DNA of 64,000 nt from Sipunculus nudus (lineage: Eukaryota > Annelida > Sipuncula > Golfingiida > Sipunculidae): contig CM049319.1 of assembly GCA_026874595.1 (NCBI GenBank), positions 56,738,917 through 56,802,916 of the forward strand, in the 5' to 3' direction. Of this stretch, positions 62,677 to 64,000 are shown piece by piece. The notes beneath the pieces are model-generated. The model had not been told where the DNA came from and did no database searches. It saw only the letters and a list, made by a program, of their open reading frames with translations. Every line of letters begins with the position of its first letter. Position 1 is the stretch's first letter. A program made the position numbers and the translations under genes.

Positions 62677-64000
62677 CTGCAATTAAATCAAGGATGTGGT
62701 ACCAGTCAGCATCTTCATGTTGGGCCAACACTGAGGTAATGTGGGAATATGGGCCAACATGGGTTGGAACAGTAATACAGATAGTGGCCAACACTGTATG
62801 GCCAGATGGTGAAGCATTAAATATCTTTAAATTATTTTACCAAATCTGGCCAGACCATCATAACTTAGCTAGTTAAACTAGCTATGTTGAATTACAAGAG
62901 TTTTGGTTTTACAATACATTGTCTCACATTTGGCATATTTTTTTTTGGTTCTAACTGAACATTTAAATTCACTTTCATTACAGCTTTTGCTAATGGTGAT
63001 GCCACTCAACTTGTATGACTATTTTATAATAACAGATACACATGGTTTGTTCTGATTAGCATAGTAACTCCATCTTACTGGTCACAGCTTACTGGGAGAC
63101 CTTTGGTAAATGATATGCTGTGCAAGAGCACTGGAAGATCCTATTAGGATAATTTTTGCACTTTGCAAATGCACTTTTAGAGTGTTTTTTTACTTATATT
63201 ATCATTTAATAATCACTGACTGGTGGTAATAAAAGGCATAAAATATCTGCCCTGTGTTCTCCAAAGCCACTTAGAGCTAGGAGCCTCAGGAATAAACTTG
63301 TTACAATGTTTCACCTGCCTGCAGTCAATCTGGCTCTTTAGGTGATCGCCACACAAAACTTTTGCTAAGTGTTTTAAGGGTTTTCATTCATCAACACAAT
63401 ATTTAGATAAATTGCTCAGTCTATTGAATACCTTCCTCTTTGAAGCCATAATTACTCATGTCTCCTGTCATGAACACAATATTTGCTTTTATACAATTTT
63501 GTTCCTAGGAAGCGATGCAAGTTCCAGAGTTTTTTTTATAAACTTTTTATTTCACAGTTTACAGAATCCTTTGCTGCATAAATGCAGTAACACAATTGCT
63601 TGACCAAATTGGGGCTTGATTATGAGCAGGAGTATTACAACAAAACAGCTGATAGAAATTACCTCTGACCTGGAGCATGTGGGACATATCATTTATTACC
63701 CAGTAAAATTGTATGCATCATGTAAAATTTTAATTGGTGCATGTTAATCATAGCATTAGCTCAGCTTTACCTTGGAAGCCATGCATGACACACGCTACGT
63801 AAAACCTTGCGTGATACATAACATTTCACTTGGTTTAACAAATACTTCAAGACTTAAAAAGGACCACACCAATCACTTCTGATAATACATTCATATTTTC
63901 TCATGGTAAAAATTAGATATATTAAATAACATGGAAAATCTGAATATCTGCATACTATTCACAAAAATTGAAGGGGGTTGTAAAAAGAAACACTCATTTC
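62677..64000. other. upstream intron of the tetraspanin, no exon found
   Basis: I searched the - strand for an exon ending in a TM1-start peptide in phase 0 and found none. A GGCTTCCAAG|gtaaag donor near 63,771 is preceded by an ATG, but its four codons do not fit TM1. The rest is AT-rich sequence without arrays or TIR elements. Confidence 0.5.

Noticed and set aside
62694-62876. + strand frame overlapping the tetraspanin exon boundary
   Set aside because: Intron sequence opposite the confirmed exon; no domain or splice support.

Overview
This window looks like nuclear DNA of a lophotrochozoan animal, most likely a mollusc (bivalve or gastropod). It is AT-rich, has short exons with GT-AG introns of 0.2-4 kb, and is crowded with degenerate interspersed repeats. 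Several repeats have the tetranucleotide tract plus terminal hairpin plan of non-autonomous Helitron/Helentron elements (pearl/CvE-like in bivalves, DINE/HINE in insects). I see no bacterial operons, rRNA, intact tRNA or CRISPR.

Two genes can be reconstructed with confidence. (1) PRMT1, the main type I protein arginine methyltransferase, lies on the + strand at 25,897-40,033. Ten coding positions give a 347-residue protein. All junction phases agree and every catalytic motif is present. The ninth position is duplicated: two 122-nt exons, 163 nt apart, encode alternative versions of the THW-loop segment. Using both exons or neither creates an immediate stop, so they should be mutually exclusive. 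(2) A tetraspanin lies on the - strand at 51,592-62,676. Seven exons cover the second half of TM1 through the stop codon; the first coding exon is not seen and is probably beyond 64,000. A separate tetraspanin-type first exon (33 codons) sits at 10,387-10,485 on the - strand. It should begin a second tetraspanin gene running off the left edge.

Layout: 1-10.3 kb holds satellites, minisatellites, Helentron-like ends, an hAT-like element and a CpG-rich patch at 8-9 kb. 10.4-10.5 kb holds the tetraspanin first exon. 10.5-25.4 kb is intergenic with a 24-bp minisatellite, a TA-flanked DNA transposon inside a tandem repeat, and a Harbinger-like MITE. 25.4-40.6 kb is PRMT1 with its promoter region and a possible divergent small ORF. 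40.6-51.5 kb is intergenic, dominated by a large Helentron-like array at 43-46.8 kb. 51.6-62.7 kb is the tetraspanin gene, whose introns hold at least five different mobile elements or arrays.

The two genes have unrelated jobs: nuclear/cytoplasmic arginine methylation and membrane microdomain scaffolding. I infer no shared pathway. Exon limits come from reading frame, splice consensus and family knowledge; no transcript data were available.
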